64,000 nt of DNA from Lachnospiraceae bacterium (lineage in GTDB: Bacteria > Bacillota > Clostridia > Lachnospirales > Lachnospiraceae). The notes under the pieces are model-generated. The model was not told where the DNA came from, did no database searches, and worked only from the letters and a program-made list of their open reading frames with translations. The first letter of the stretch is position 1; every line of letters begins with the position of its first letter. The stretch lies in NCBI GenBank assembly GCA_021153185.1, contig JAGKTY010000009.1, positions 10,828 to 74,827 of the forward strand, given 5' to 3'. Position numbers and translations under genes: made by a program. Below are positions 8,562 through 17,219 of the stretch, in pieces.

Positions 8562-9355
8562 TGCTGGAACTGAAAAACATTCATAAAACCTTTAACGTAG
8601 GTACCATCAATGAAAAACATGCATTAAAAGGCCTCAATCTTGTTTTGGAAGAAGGCGATTTTGTAACAGTCATCGGCGGAAACGGTGCAGGAAAGTCTAC
8701 GATGCTCAATGCGATTGCGGGTGTCTGGCCGGTAGATGAAGGTGCTATCCTCATTGACGGACAAGATGTGACAAAGCTTTCTGAGCATAAAAGAGCAGCA
8801 TTTTTGGGCCGCGTGTTTCAGGATCCGATGAACGGAACGGCAGCGACGATGAATATCGAAGAAAACCTTGCACTTGCAAACAGAAGAGGCAATAAGCGCA
8901 CACTTCGTGCGGGTATTAAGGCATCAGAGCGGGATGGTTATCGGGAAATGCTTGCGACATTAGGGCTTGGTCTTGAGGAGAGGATGACATCAAAGGTAGG
9001 TCTTTTGTCAGGTGGACAGCGTCAGGCTTTGACATTGCTTATGGCGACACTTAAGAAACCAAAGCTGCTTCTCCTCGATGAACATACAGCCGCACTGGAT
9101 CCAAAGACAGCAGCAAAGGTTCTTGAGACGACAGAACAGATTGTGCAGAAGCATCATCTGACAACGCTCATGATTACACACAACATGAAGGATGCCATCG
9201 CGCACGGAAATCGTCTGATTATGATGATGGATGGAAATATCATTCTTGACATCAAGGGCGAAGAGAAGAAAAAACTGACAGTTGAAGATCTTCTTCATAA
9301 ATTCGAAGAAGCAAGCGGTGAGGCATTTGCCAGCGACAAGGCACTGCTCGGATAA
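8561..9355 (+). CDS. ABC transporter ATP-binding protein
   Basis: 264 residues. Walker A GGNGAGKST (residues about 40-48), Q-loop VFQDP, signature LSGGQRQA, Walker B LLLLDEHTAALDP and switch histidine MITHN are all intact. It powers the importer formed with the two preceding genes. The start overlaps the permease stop (TAATG). It is the last gene before the terminator at 9398. Confidence 0.93.
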   Translation: MLELKNIHKTFNVGTINEKHALKGLNLVLEEGDFVTVIGGNGAGKSTMLNAIAGVWPVDEGAILIDGQDVTKLSEHKRAAFLGRVFQDPMNGTAATMNIEENLALANRRGNKRTLRAGIKASERDGYREMLATLGLGLEERMTSKVGLLSGGQRQALTLLMATLKKPKLLLLDEHTAALDPKTAAKVLETTEQIVQKHHLTTLMITHNMKDAIAHGNRLIMMMDGNIILDIKGEEKKKLTVEDLLHKFEEASGEAFASDKALLG

Positions 9356-9397
9356 ACGATTTGTATGGTATTGTTCTGATAAAATAATGAATTTTAC

Positions 9398-9430
9398 GGT
9401 CTATTTTGCATATGTGAAATAGACCTTTTT
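9398..9430 (+). terminator. Terminator of the ABC importer operon
   Basis: Stem ggtctattt (9398-9406) / aaatagacc (9417-9425), then TTTTT. It lies 43 nt after the ATPase stop. Confidence 0.88.
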
Positions 9431-9490
9431 ATTTTTGCAAGGTTGTATTCATCTGTGTGTTTATTTTGCGCAATGAATTTGCCGATTTTA

Positions 9491-9499
9491 TGTTATAAT
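9491..9499 (+). promoter_or_regulatory. Extended -10 promoter of the ATP-grasp/Mur ligase genes
   Basis: TGTTATAAT at 9491-9499 is a TGn-extended perfect -10. No convincing -35 lies 17 bp upstream (CAATGA), which is usual for extended -10 promoters. It is the only good promoter in the 236-bp gap. Confidence 0.6.
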
Positions 9500-9591
9500 G
9501 TCAAATGGAGTGTAAATGATTCGCGAGAAAGAGAAATGGAGAACACTTTCAAACGACTAATTTGAAATGAAGAGGGCTCAGGTGAAAATAT

Positions 9592-10449
9592 ATGTCGCTT
9601 ACAGGATATATCATCGAAAAGTATAATTGTATGACGGATGCCTATACGTGTAACCGACTCGTGGAGGAAGCACAAAAGGAAGGAATCACCCTGCGCATTG
9701 TAGGCGTTTACGACACGGTGGTGACAGAGCAGGCGATTTGGAATGCCGGGAAACCATTAAGTCCTTGCGATTTTGTCATCAACAGGTACAAGTGGGGTAA
9801 AACGAAAGAACAGATCAATCGGCTGGCGAAAAGGACCTATAATGCGATTGACGCATATACAGTCTTTGTCAATAAGTATGAGCAGGTCAGAAGGCTTCAT
9901 TCAGAGGCGTTTTTGATGCCGAAGTATTGTCTGGCAACGGCGATGCTTCCCTTTGATTTGCTCGCACAAAAGCTTGGCTTGCCGTTTGTTGCAAAGGGAC
10001 TGGAAAACTCCATGGGGGAGGAAATCATTCTTGTGAGAGACCAAACGGAATATGCAAAGCTCCTGCAGCAGTATTCCAAAGACAAAGAATGGTTGTTTGA
10101 GGAATATATCGGGACAAGCTACGGAAAAGATATGCGTTTTTATAGTATCCGTGGCAATGTAATTGCCTGTATGAAGCGGCAATCCCAAGGGGATTTCAGA
10201 GCGAATGTTGCACTTGGTGCAAGCGTGAGTGCCTTTGAAGTCACGCCGGAGATGAGACAGATTGCAAAGGACATTTATGCGCAGACCGGTCTTGATTTCC
10301 TCGGTATTGATTTATTGTTTGGAACGCAGAAACCATATTTTTGCGAGATCAATGTCATGCCGGGAATTGAGGGAATGGAGAAGGCAACCGGGGTGAATGT
10401 TGCAAGAGAGATCATTCGGACAATTAAAGGTGATTTTGCCAATGAATAG
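9592..10449 (+). CDS. RimK-like ATP-grasp ligase
   Basis: 285 residues. The ATP-grasp core is complete: PFVAKGLENSMGEEI (phosphate-binding loop), EEYIGTSYGKDMRFYSI, MKRQSQGDFRANVALGA (the RimK hallmark), and the Mg-binding FLGIDLLF and FCEINVMPGIEG. RimK-family enzymes join an amino acid, usually L-glutamate, to the carboxyl end of a protein, peptide or cofactor through an acyl phosphate. The last 8 nt overlap the start of a folylpolyglutamate-synthase-like Mur ligase, so the two enzymes probably act on the same acceptor. The acceptor itself cannot be read from sequence. Confidence 0.88.
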   Translation: MSLTGYIIEKYNCMTDAYTCNRLVEEAQKEGITLRIVGVYDTVVTEQAIWNAGKPLSPCDFVINRYKWGKTKEQINRLAKRTYNAIDAYTVFVNKYEQVRRLHSEAFLMPKYCLATAMLPFDLLAQKLGLPFVAKGLENSMGEEIILVRDQTEYAKLLQQYSKDKEWLFEEYIGTSYGKDMRFYSIRGNVIACMKRQSQGDFRANVALGASVSAFEVTPEMRQIAKDIYAQTGLDFLGIDLLFGTQKPYFCEINVMPGIEGMEKATGVNVAREIIRTIKGDFANE

Positions 10450-11746
10450 AAAAGAAGCTGAGGATTTTGTATACCAATCCTATTTAAATGCGCAGACATA
10501 TCAAGATTATGAGGCAAAGGATTCAAAAAAGAGGAGGCCGGAGCTTTTAAAGGATTGTATCCGGGCAAAAGCGGGTACGCCATGCACGGTCGTGACAGGA
10601 AGCAAAGGGAAGGGCTCTGTTGCAAAAATGATTGCCGGGATGTTGCAGCAGGCACATAAAGTCGGTCTGATGACGAGTCCGCACATTGTCGATTTTTGTG
10701 AGCGTTTCCAAATCGATGGGGTACCTGTCTCGGATGAGGACTTTGCCAAATATATGACGGCAATCAGGCCGCAGATTGAGGCAGCGTCGCAAAACATTCC
10801 GCCGGGGCAGTGTATTAGTCCGATGGGAATCCAAACGTTATTTGCACTGGAGTATTTTGGGGCGAAGGAAACAACGTTTGACGTCTTTGAATGCGGCAAG
10901 GGCGCGAAGTACGATGACGTCAACAATGTGGTGCACAGGTATGCCGTGATTAACCGTATTTTTGCAGAGCATACAAGAGAGCTTGGAGATACCTTGGAAG
11001 CGATTGCAGAGGATAAAGCGCATGTGATCAATGGGGAGCAAACGTGTGTATTTGTGGCAAGGCAGACTGAAGAGGTGCTTAAAGTGATTCAAAAACGTGC
11101 GTCAGACTATGGCGCCCCTCTCAAAGTATATGGTATCGATTTTCATGCCGGACAGATTCGATATACAAAGCAGGGAATGACGTTTGATGTGGATATCGGC
11201 GGAGTCAAGTATCACGATATCACGGTTCCTTTGCTGGGCAGACACCAGGCGGAGAACTGCGCGCTTGCGATGGCATTTTGCAAGGAAGTGCTTGGCGATT
11301 TGCAGATTGAAGCGGTTCGGCAATCAATGAAAACACTTGTGTGGCCGGGAAGAATGGAGGTCATTTCAAACGAGCCGTTCATGATGCTTGATGCCTGTAT
11401 CAATCCGGCGAGCTGCGCGCATGTAATCGAGGTGCTCGGGCATCTTGGACTTGACCGTATTGTGTGTATCATCGGGATTCCAAAGGACAAGGATTATGCC
11501 GGTGTCGTGAGAAAGATGCATGCAATTTCTGACAAGATTATACTGACACAGTCGCAAAATCCGCATTACCTGTTTTCACAGGAGCAATGTGACACGATGG
11601 CAAGGGAAGGAATCGAAACGGTATGGAAAGCTTCTGTCCCGGATGCAATTTCGTATGCAAAGACGACAAACCTTCCGATTGTGATACTTGGAACGACATC
11701 GGTTGTATCGGAAGTGAAACAATACCAAATGCAGTGGAGGAAATAA
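10442..11746 (+). CDS. Folylpolyglutamate-synthase-like Mur ligase
   Basis: 434 residues from ATG 10442, inside the end of the ATP-grasp gene. Visible are P-loop TGSKGKGSVAKM, the TSPHIVDFCERFQIDG loop, the GRHQAENCALA segment and the WPGRMEV motif, all in the order of FolC. Two departures: the P-loop has Ser-Lys where FolC has Thr-Asn (TGTNGKGS), and the carboxylate loop reads ECGKGAKYDDVNNV instead of the usual VGLGGRLDATN. It is therefore a distinct branch, and may not be the housekeeping folC. Mur-type ligases add an amino acid to a carboxylate using ATP. Linkage to a RimK-like enzyme suggests stepwise glutamylation of an unknown compound. Confidence 0.82.
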   Translation: MNRKEAEDFVYQSYLNAQTYQDYEAKDSKKRRPELLKDCIRAKAGTPCTVVTGSKGKGSVAKMIAGMLQQAHKVGLMTSPHIVDFCERFQIDGVPVSDEDFAKYMTAIRPQIEAASQNIPPGQCISPMGIQTLFALEYFGAKETTFDVFECGKGAKYDDVNNVVHRYAVINRIFAEHTRELGDTLEAIAEDKAHVINGEQTCVFVARQTEEVLKVIQKRASDYGAPLKVYGIDFHAGQIRYTKQGMTFDVDIGGVKYHDITVPLLGRHQAENCALAMAFCKEVLGDLQIEAVRQSMKTLVWPGRMEVISNEPFMMLDACINPASCAHVIEVLGHLGLDRIVCIIGIPKDKDYAGVVRKMHAISDKIILTQSQNPHYLFSQEQCDTMAREGIETVWKASVPDAISYAKTTNLPIVILGTTSVVSEVKQYQMQWRK

Positions 11747-11748
11747 AT

Positions 11749-12216
11749 ATGGCAATTGAAAAGGTAAGAGATTATTTCAGATTATATGGAATGGAAGATA
11801 AGATACAGGAATTTGATGTATCGAGCGCGACAGTAGAGCTTGCAGCGCAGGCGCTTGGCTGCGAGCCTTGCCGGATCGCCAAAACACTTTCTTTTATGGT
11901 GGATGAAAAACCGATTCTGATTGTGGCAGCAGGCGATGTGAAAATCGACAATCCAAAGTACAAACAGCAGTTTCATGCAAAAGCAAAAATGCTGGGCTTT
12001 GAAGAGGTCGAAGCGCTGATCGGACATGCGGTTGGCGGCGTCTGCCCGTTTGCGGTGAAGGACGGTGTGACAGTGTATTTGGACGAATCCTTGAAACGGT
12101 TTGAGACGGTATTTCCTGCGTGCGGCAGCAGCAACAGCGCGATTGAATTGACAATTGAGGAACTGGAAACATATGCAAATCCTGCAGCGTGGATTGATGT
12201 GTGTAAATTAAGTTAA
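11749..12216 (+). CDS. YbaK/EbsC-family aminoacyl-tRNA deacylase
   Basis: 155 residues. ATG 11749 follows GGAGG by 8 nt and comes 2 nt after the Mur ligase stop; the open frame extends further upstream but only inside that gene. The family pattern is clear: PCRIAKTLSFMVDEKPILIV, then GGVCPFAVKDGVTVYLDESL and PACGSSNSAIEL near the end. YbaK-type proteins free mischarged Cys-tRNA(Pro) or Ala-tRNA(Pro) in trans. Being the third gene of the amino-acid-ligase unit could be chance or could point to control of amino acid activation. Confidence 0.88.
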   Translation: MAIEKVRDYFRLYGMEDKIQEFDVSSATVELAAQALGCEPCRIAKTLSFMVDEKPILIVAAGDVKIDNPKYKQQFHAKAKMLGFEEVEALIGHAVGGVCPFAVKDGVTVYLDESLKRFETVFPACGSSNSAIELTIEELETYANPAAWIDVCKLS

Positions 12217-12283
12217 TGCAAAAGAAAAAGCAAAACTTTTTATATAAATTTTTGAAAAACCCCATAAATTTCCAATCGATCCT

Positions 12284-12340
12284 CCGTATATAAGATATCA
12301 GCAAAAAAACTGCGTGAAGCAGGTGTGATATCAAATACGG
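12284..12340 (+). promoter_or_regulatory. Structured leader upstream of the VWA lipoprotein
   Basis: CCGTAT (12284-12289) pairs with ATACGG (12335-12340), GATATCA (12294-12300) pairs with TGATATC (12326-12332), and inside them CTGC/GCAG (12310-12322) forms a third helix with loop GTGAA. The structure ends 4 nt before GGGAGG at 12345-12350. I do not recognise it as a known riboswitch class. A DNA operator is possible, but the nested pairing favours RNA. Confidence 0.5.
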
Positions 12341-12357
12341 AATCGGGAGGAATGATT

Positions 12358-14187
12358 ATGAAGAAGAAAGAAGTAACCAAAATTGTTGCGTTATTGATGA
12401 CAGGAATCATGATGGCGGGGAGCCTTACAGGATGCACAAGCAATACAGCCGATGTGGCAAGTCAGGAAGCTTATGAGACGGGTGACGTAGCGTCAGAAGC
12501 AAGCGAAGAGACAGCTGAGGCATGTGGGGAATCAGATGGGGATGAATACAGGCTGGAAACAGAAGTAACGCAAAATGCGCCAAGCGTCGAAAGAGGAGCA
12601 GCTGCGGACGCATCTGCGTCTGTTGTGTGTGAGGAGTCCCTTGCGGATATGGCGAGCGCAAAGCAGGCGCAAAAAAACGAATTTACAGGATATGAGTGTG
12701 ATTACGCCGAGGAGTGCTATGTAGAACCGTATGACTGCGATCCATATTACTGTGCTCCTTCTTATGGCGAGCGTTATGAAGAAGTACAGGAGAAAGGATT
12801 TTCGATTGTACAAAGTGAGCCGCTTTCGACTTTTTCCGCTGACGTGGATACCGCATCGTATGCGAATGTCAGAAGAATGATTGAGGATGGATATCAGCCG
12901 GAAGAGATTGCAAGAGATGCTGTGCGCGCGGAAGAGTTTATCAATTATTTTACATATGATTTGGAAAAACCAAAGATGGGAGATAAATTCGGCATTACGA
13001 CACAGTTGACTACCTGTCCGTGGAATGAGGAGCATGAGCTGATGATGGTCGGAATGCGCACAAAGGATATCGATTTGAGCAAACGTCCAAGCAGCAACCT
13101 TGTATTTTTGCTCGATGTGTCAGGTTCTATGGATGAGGACAATAAACTGCCGCTCCTTCAGAAATCGTTTTTGCAGCTCGTTGACAATCTGGGCAAACAT
13201 GACCGCGTGTCAATCGTAACCTATGCAAGTGGTGTGGAGGTTGTCCTCAAAAATGCAAGAGGTGACGAAAAAGAGAAAATAAAACAGGCCATCGAATCGC
13301 TTTATGCATCCGGGGGAACAAACGGCGAAGGCGGAATCCAGCTTGCATACAAATTAGCAGAAAACAACTTTATCAAAAACGGAAACAATCGCGTCATTCT
13401 TGCAACAGACGGTGATTTGAATATCGGAATTTCCGAGCCGGATGAGCTGGAACGCCTCATCGGTGCCAAAAAGGAAAGCGGCGTATTTCTTTCCGTACTT
13501 GGCTTTGGTGACGGAAACATCCGTGATGACAACATGGAGCGTCTGGCTGACAAAGGAAATGGAAATTATGCCTATATCGACTCTCTGTTTGAGGCAAAGA
13601 AGGTGCTTGTGGAAGAAATGGGCGCAACGCTGAACACGGTAGCTAAGGATGTAAAACTTCAGGTGGAGTTTAATCCTGCAAAGGTAAGCGAATATCGCCT
13701 CATCGGATACGAAAACCGGATGATGGCTGCACAGGATTTTTATGATGATACAAAGGACGCAGGAGAAATCGGTGCAGGGCATCAGGTCGTAGCACTTTAT
13801 GAACTGATTCCGGTTGGCGCAAAGAGCGATATCAAATTGAAATACGGTTCGCAGACGTCAGGCGCTGCAAAATCAGATGATGGCAAATACAGCAATGAGT
13901 ACGCAACCGTAAAAGTTGCCTATAAGCAACCAAACAGCAGTAGCTCAGAGATGCAAAGCAAGGTTGTGACAGTGCGCGACCGTGTGCCGGAGAATGAGAA
14001 AAACATTCATTTTGCAGCGATGGTTGCAGAGTATGCGATGCTTTTGGCAGACAGCGATTACAAAGGCAGCGCATCGTTTGAAGGAATCATTGAGCAGTAC
14101 AATGCGCTGCAGGACCAATCCGCATTTTGGGATGAATACAAAAACGAGTTTTACTATCTCGTAAAAACAATGTGCAAGCGTGCATAA
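12358..14187 (+). CDS. VWA-domain lipoprotein (YfbK-like)
   Basis: 609 residues from ATG 12358 (GGGAGG 8 nt upstream; ATG 12352 is too close to it). Lipobox LTGC near residue 24 makes it a surface lipoprotein, followed by an acidic, Glu/Ser-rich stretch to about 110. Then come the YfbK-type N-terminal part (STFSADVDTASYANVRRMI), and a von Willebrand A domain with an intact MIDAS: DVSGS (Asp253, Ser255, Ser257), threonine in YASGGTNG, and TDGDLN. The C-terminal part from about 430 matches the DUF3520-type end of these proteins. The MIDAS site binds Mg/Mn and usually mediates protein binding; the partner is unknown. It appears monocistronic. Confidence 0.87.
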   Translation: MKKKEVTKIVALLMTGIMMAGSLTGCTSNTADVASQEAYETGDVASEASEETAEACGESDGDEYRLETEVTQNAPSVERGAAADASASVVCEESLADMASAKQAQKNEFTGYECDYAEECYVEPYDCDPYYCAPSYGERYEEVQEKGFSIVQSEPLSTFSADVDTASYANVRRMIEDGYQPEEIARDAVRAEEFINYFTYDLEKPKMGDKFGITTQLTTCPWNEEHELMMVGMRTKDIDLSKRPSSNLVFLLDVSGSMDEDNKLPLLQKSFLQLVDNLGKHDRVSIVTYASGVEVVLKNARGDEKEKIKQAIESLYASGGTNGEGGIQLAYKLAENNFIKNGNNRVILATDGDLNIGISEPDELERLIGAKKESGVFLSVLGFGDGNIRDDNMERLADKGNGNYAYIDSLFEAKKVLVEEMGATLNTVAKDVKLQVEFNPAKVSEYRLIGYENRMMAAQDFYDDTKDAGEIGAGHQVVALYELIPVGAKSDIKLKYGSQTSGAAKSDDGKYSNEYATVKVAYKQPNSSSSEMQSKVVTVRDRVPENEKNIHFAAMVAEYAMLLADSDYKGSASFEGIIEQYNALQDQSAFWDEYKNEFYYLVKTMCKRA

Positions 14188-14217
14188 CAATTTGAACGCA
14201 ATAGAATTTTTTTTCGG

Positions 14218-14258
14218 GCCGATGGTCACTTCTTAAGGGATAAGGAGTTACCATCGGC
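14218..14258 (+). other. Inverted repeat downstream of the VWA gene
   Basis: gccgatggt (14218-14226) pairs with accatcggc (14250-14258) around a 23-nt loop. A short T run precedes rather than follows it on this strand; on the opposite strand the stem is followed by cgaaaaaaaa. It could be a weak terminator or an mRNA 3' end structure. Confidence 0.4.
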
Positions 14259-14293
14259 TTTGGGCGTTTGGACCATAAGTTTTCACGTTTTCC

Positions 14294-14321
14294 TTGACCG
14301 TATGCCTAGAAATTGTATAAT
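14294..14321 (+). promoter_or_regulatory. Promoter of upp-uraA
   Basis: TTGACC (14294-14299), 16-bp spacer, TATAAT (14316-14321). The transcript leader of about 85 nt contains the palindrome TGACATGTCA at 14358-14367. No PyrR-type attenuator terminator was seen. Confidence 0.7.
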
Positions 14322-14414
14322 AAATAAGGGAGTCGATGTTTGCCTATCAGCAAAACATGACATGTCAATGGGGACAGAAGGAAACAGAGAAACGTTTGAA
14401 ATGAGGAGATAAGT

Positions 14415-15056
14415 ATGTACAAAGGAAATGAAAAGATAACAATTTGTGACCATCCACTCCTGAAGCATAAAATCACAATGCTTCGCATGAAGGAAACCGG
14501 AACAAATGAATTCCGTAAACTTGTAGAAGAAATCGCAGTTCTGGAAGGATATGAGGCGCTGCGGGATTTGGCGCTTGAGGATATCGAGATTGAAACGCCG
14601 ATTGAGGAGGCAACTTGTCCTGTGATGGCAGGAAAGAAACCGGCAATCGTACCGATTCTCCGTGCAGGACTCGGAATGGTGGAGGGACTTTTGACACTTA
14701 TGCCGGCCGCAAAGGTTGGGCATATCGGTATGTACCGTGATGAGCAGACGCATGAGCCGCATGAGTATTACTGCAAGCTTCCAAGTCCGATTGACCAAAG
14801 AAGAATCTTTGTCGTCGATCCGATGCTTGCAACAGGCGGCTCTGCAGTTGACGCCATCAATTTGATCAAACAGCGCGGCGGAAAGGATATTACATTTGTA
14901 TGTATCATTGCTGCACCGGAAGGCTTGGAAAGATTGGCAAAGGAGCATCCTGACGTCAAGATCTTTGTCGGAAATCTTGACAGATGCTTAAACGAAAACG
15001 CGTACATCTGCCCGGGTCTCGGCGATGCGGGAGACCGTATTTTTGGTACGAAATAA
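14415..15056 (+). CDS. upp: Uracil phosphoribosyltransferase
   Basis: 213 residues, the usual length. It converts uracil and PRPP to UMP in pyrimidine salvage. The PRPP loop is VDPMLATGGSA, the substrate region is KPAIVPILRAGLGMVEGL, and the C-terminal uracil-binding part reads YICPGLGDAGDRIFGTK. ATG 14415 follows GAGGAG. The next gene is a uracil permease 52 nt downstream, so uptake and activation of uracil are encoded together. Confidence 0.97.
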   Translation: MYKGNEKITICDHPLLKHKITMLRMKETGTNEFRKLVEEIAVLEGYEALRDLALEDIEIETPIEEATCPVMAGKKPAIVPILRAGLGMVEGLLTLMPAAKVGHIGMYRDEQTHEPHEYYCKLPSPIDQRRIFVVDPMLATGGSAVDAINLIKQRGGKDITFVCIIAAPEGLERLAKEHPDVKIFVGNLDRCLNENAYICPGLGDAGDRIFGTK

Positions 15057-15108
15057 CAACAAAGCGTTTGGAATAAGAAGCGCAAGATGAGATCAAAGGA
15101 GAGGAAGT

Positions 15109-16494
15109 ATGAAACTAATTTATCAGGTAGAGGATAAAGTGGCATTTGGTCCGCTTGTCGTCTTTGCCATTCAGCAGCTTTTGGCAATCATGACAGCAAC
15201 ACTTGTTGTGCCAATCATCATCGGAAACGGAATGGATTCGGCAGCTGCATTATTTGGAGCAGGTGTCGGTACGTTAATCTATATTTTATGCACTGGCAAA
15301 AAGAGCCCGGTATTTCTTGGTTCGTCTTTTGCATTTTTAAGCCCGATGGCTGCCGCCTTTGCAGGCGCAGTTTCCGCTGAGGCGGGATTTGTCGGAATCA
15401 TTCTCGGTGCGTTATTTGCAGGACTTGTCTATGTGGTCATCGCACTTATCGTAAAGATTGTCGGCGTTGCCTGGATTGACAAGCTCATGCCGGCTGTAGT
15501 CATCGGACCGACTGTTGCAATTATCGGACTTTCCCTTGCCGGAAACGCTGTCGGTGATTTGACAACCGGTGGCTTCAAAATCACGCAGGACATTGACGGC
15601 GCCGCTACGCAGGTGGCAGCATCATCACCGCTTCTTGCAATGATATGCGGACTTGTCGCTCTGTTTGTGACGATTCTTTGTTCCACATTCGGCAAAAAGA
15701 CACTCAAATTAATCCCGTTTATTTTTGGTATTTTAGCAGGCTATCTGGTCAGTGTAATCTTTACACTCATCGGAAATGCAGCAGGCGTCGATGCGATGAA
15801 AGTCATCAGCTTTGATGCGTTCACGAATCTGACAGCATATGGTGTTGGGCTCAGTACCTTTTTCAGGGTACCGGACTTTGCATTCCTGAGATTGACAGAG
15901 GGCTTAAAAGCAATCGATGCATCATATATTGCGACAATCGCAGTTGCCTATGTGCCGGTTGCATTTGTTGTGTTTGCAGAGCATATCGCAGACCACAAAA
16001 ACATCTCTTCCATCATTGAGCGCGATTTGTTAAAGGAGCCGGGACTTCACAGAACACTTCTTGGTGACGGTATCGGTTCTATGGTTGGTGCATTCTTCGG
16101 CGGTTGTCCAAACACAACGTACGGTGAGTCGATTGCCTGTGTGGCAATCACAAAGAACGCATCGGTATACACCATTTTTGCGGCTTCCATCGGTGCGATC
16201 ATTATTTCGTTTTTCTCACCGTTTATCGCATTTGTCAATTCCATCCCACCATGTGTTATGGGTGGAATCTGTATGGCACTTTACGGATTTATCGCGGTAT
16301 CCGGCCTTAAGATGGTACAGGGTGTCAATTTGAATCAGAATAAAAACTTATTTGTTGTTTCAGTCATCTTAATTGCCGGAATCGGCGGGCTGACAGTAAG
16401 CTTTGGAAAAATCACAATCACATCAGTTGCCTGTGCGTTAATCCTTGGCATTATCACCAATCTGATGCTCAGGGGCGCACCGGAAGAAGAGTAG
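15109..16494 (+). CDS. uraA: Uracil permease (NCS2 family)
   Basis: 461 residues, about 12-14 hydrophobic segments. NCS2 signatures are present: an early conserved Gln-His/Gln-Gln region (AIQQLLAIMTATLVVP), the helix 8 motif FAEHIADHKN with the proton-coupled Glu and His, and the helix 10 motif GGCPNTTYGESIA. These fit a proton-coupled uracil transporter. It follows upp in the same operon, and the HAD phosphatase gene starts 3 nt after its stop. Confidence 0.93.
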   Translation: MKLIYQVEDKVAFGPLVVFAIQQLLAIMTATLVVPIIIGNGMDSAAALFGAGVGTLIYILCTGKKSPVFLGSSFAFLSPMAAAFAGAVSAEAGFVGIILGALFAGLVYVVIALIVKIVGVAWIDKLMPAVVIGPTVAIIGLSLAGNAVGDLTTGGFKITQDIDGAATQVAASSPLLAMICGLVALFVTILCSTFGKKTLKLIPFIFGILAGYLVSVIFTLIGNAAGVDAMKVISFDAFTNLTAYGVGLSTFFRVPDFAFLRLTEGLKAIDASYIATIAVAYVPVAFVVFAEHIADHKNISSIIERDLLKEPGLHRTLLGDGIGSMVGAFFGGCPNTTYGESIACVAITKNASVYTIFAASIGAIIISFFSPFIAFVNSIPPCVMGGICMALYGFIAVSGLKMVQGVNLNQNKNLFVVSVILIAGIGGLTVSFGKITITSVACALILGIITNLMLRGAPEEE

Positions 16495-16497
16495 CGC

Positions 16498-17142
16498 ATG
16501 AAAAAGAAATTACTTGTCTTTGATATGGACGGAACCATTTTAAACACAATAGAAGATATCACAGATGCAGTAAATTATATTTTGACAAAATATGACATGC
16601 CGCAAAGAAGTCTTGAGGAGGTCCGGTTTTTTGTCGGAAACGGACTGCTTAAAACGCTTGAGCGGAGCGTACCTGAGGGAACGGATGCGGCATTCATTCA
16701 GGAGATTTATCCGGAATTTACTGCATACTACAAGGAGCACGCAGGGGTAAAGACGAGACCTTATGATGGCATTACCGATGTAATCCGCGCGCTTAAACAA
16801 AGCGGATACAAGCTCGCTGTTGTCTCGAACAAACGGCAGGAGGCGGTCTTGGAGCTTTGCGATCTGCATTTTAAAGACTGTTTTGATATCGCAATGGGAG
16901 ATCAGGAAGGAATGCAGATTAAGCCGGCACCGGATATGGTGTTAAAGGTGCTTCATGATTTGGGCATTTTGCGGGAGGAGGCTGTGTATATCGGCGACTC
17001 CGATGTAGATCTTTTGACGGCCCAAAACAGCGGACTTGACTGTATTGCGGTCTCCTGGGGATTCCGCGGAAGAACATTTTTGGAAAAGCACGGCGCAAAG
17101 ATCATTATCGATGCGCCACAAGAAATAGAAAGTTTTGTGTAA
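16498..17142 (+). CDS. HAD-family phosphatase (phosphoglycolate phosphatase-like)
   Basis: 214 residues. HAD motifs are complete: I DMDGTILNT (nucleophile and acid/base Asp), II VVSNK, III Lys in MQIKPAPD, IV GDSDVDLLTA. The helical cap between residues about 15 and 80 is that of subfamily IA, as in Gph. The substrate is probably a small phosphate ester such as 2-phosphoglycolate or a nucleotide; its position 3 nt after uraA in the uracil operon leaves a nucleoside monophosphatase role possible. Confidence 0.9.
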   Translation: MKKKLLVFDMDGTILNTIEDITDAVNYILTKYDMPQRSLEEVRFFVGNGLLKTLERSVPEGTDAAFIQEIYPEFTAYYKEHAGVKTRPYDGITDVIRALKQSGYKLAVVSNKRQEAVLELCDLHFKDCFDIAMGDQEGMQIKPAPDMVLKVLHDLGILREEAVYIGDSDVDLLTAQNSGLDCIAVSWGFRGRTFLEKHGAKIIIDAPQEIESFV

Positions 17143-17169
17143 CGATTCAGAGCCGTGCAAAGCTCCGGA

Positions 17170-17199
17170 AAATGGACATCATGCTCGCACGAACGGACA
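17170..17199 (+). repeat. Dispersed 30-bp repeat, copy 1
   Basis: The 30-mer beginning aaatggacatcatgctcgca matches the sequence at 44131-44160 at 25 of 30 positions. It lies in the gap before the Lon-like AAA gene, just as copy 2 lies in the gap before the K+ channel gene. Its centre is a near palindrome (TCATGC-N2-GCAYGA). Confidence 0.6.
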
Positions 17200-17219
17200 C
17201 AACATGAGAGGGTAAAAAT

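Noticed and set aside
14322..14414. PyrR-type attenuator before upp
   Set aside because: No conserved PyrR-binding loop and no terminator/antiterminator pair could be drawn; only a short palindrome is present.
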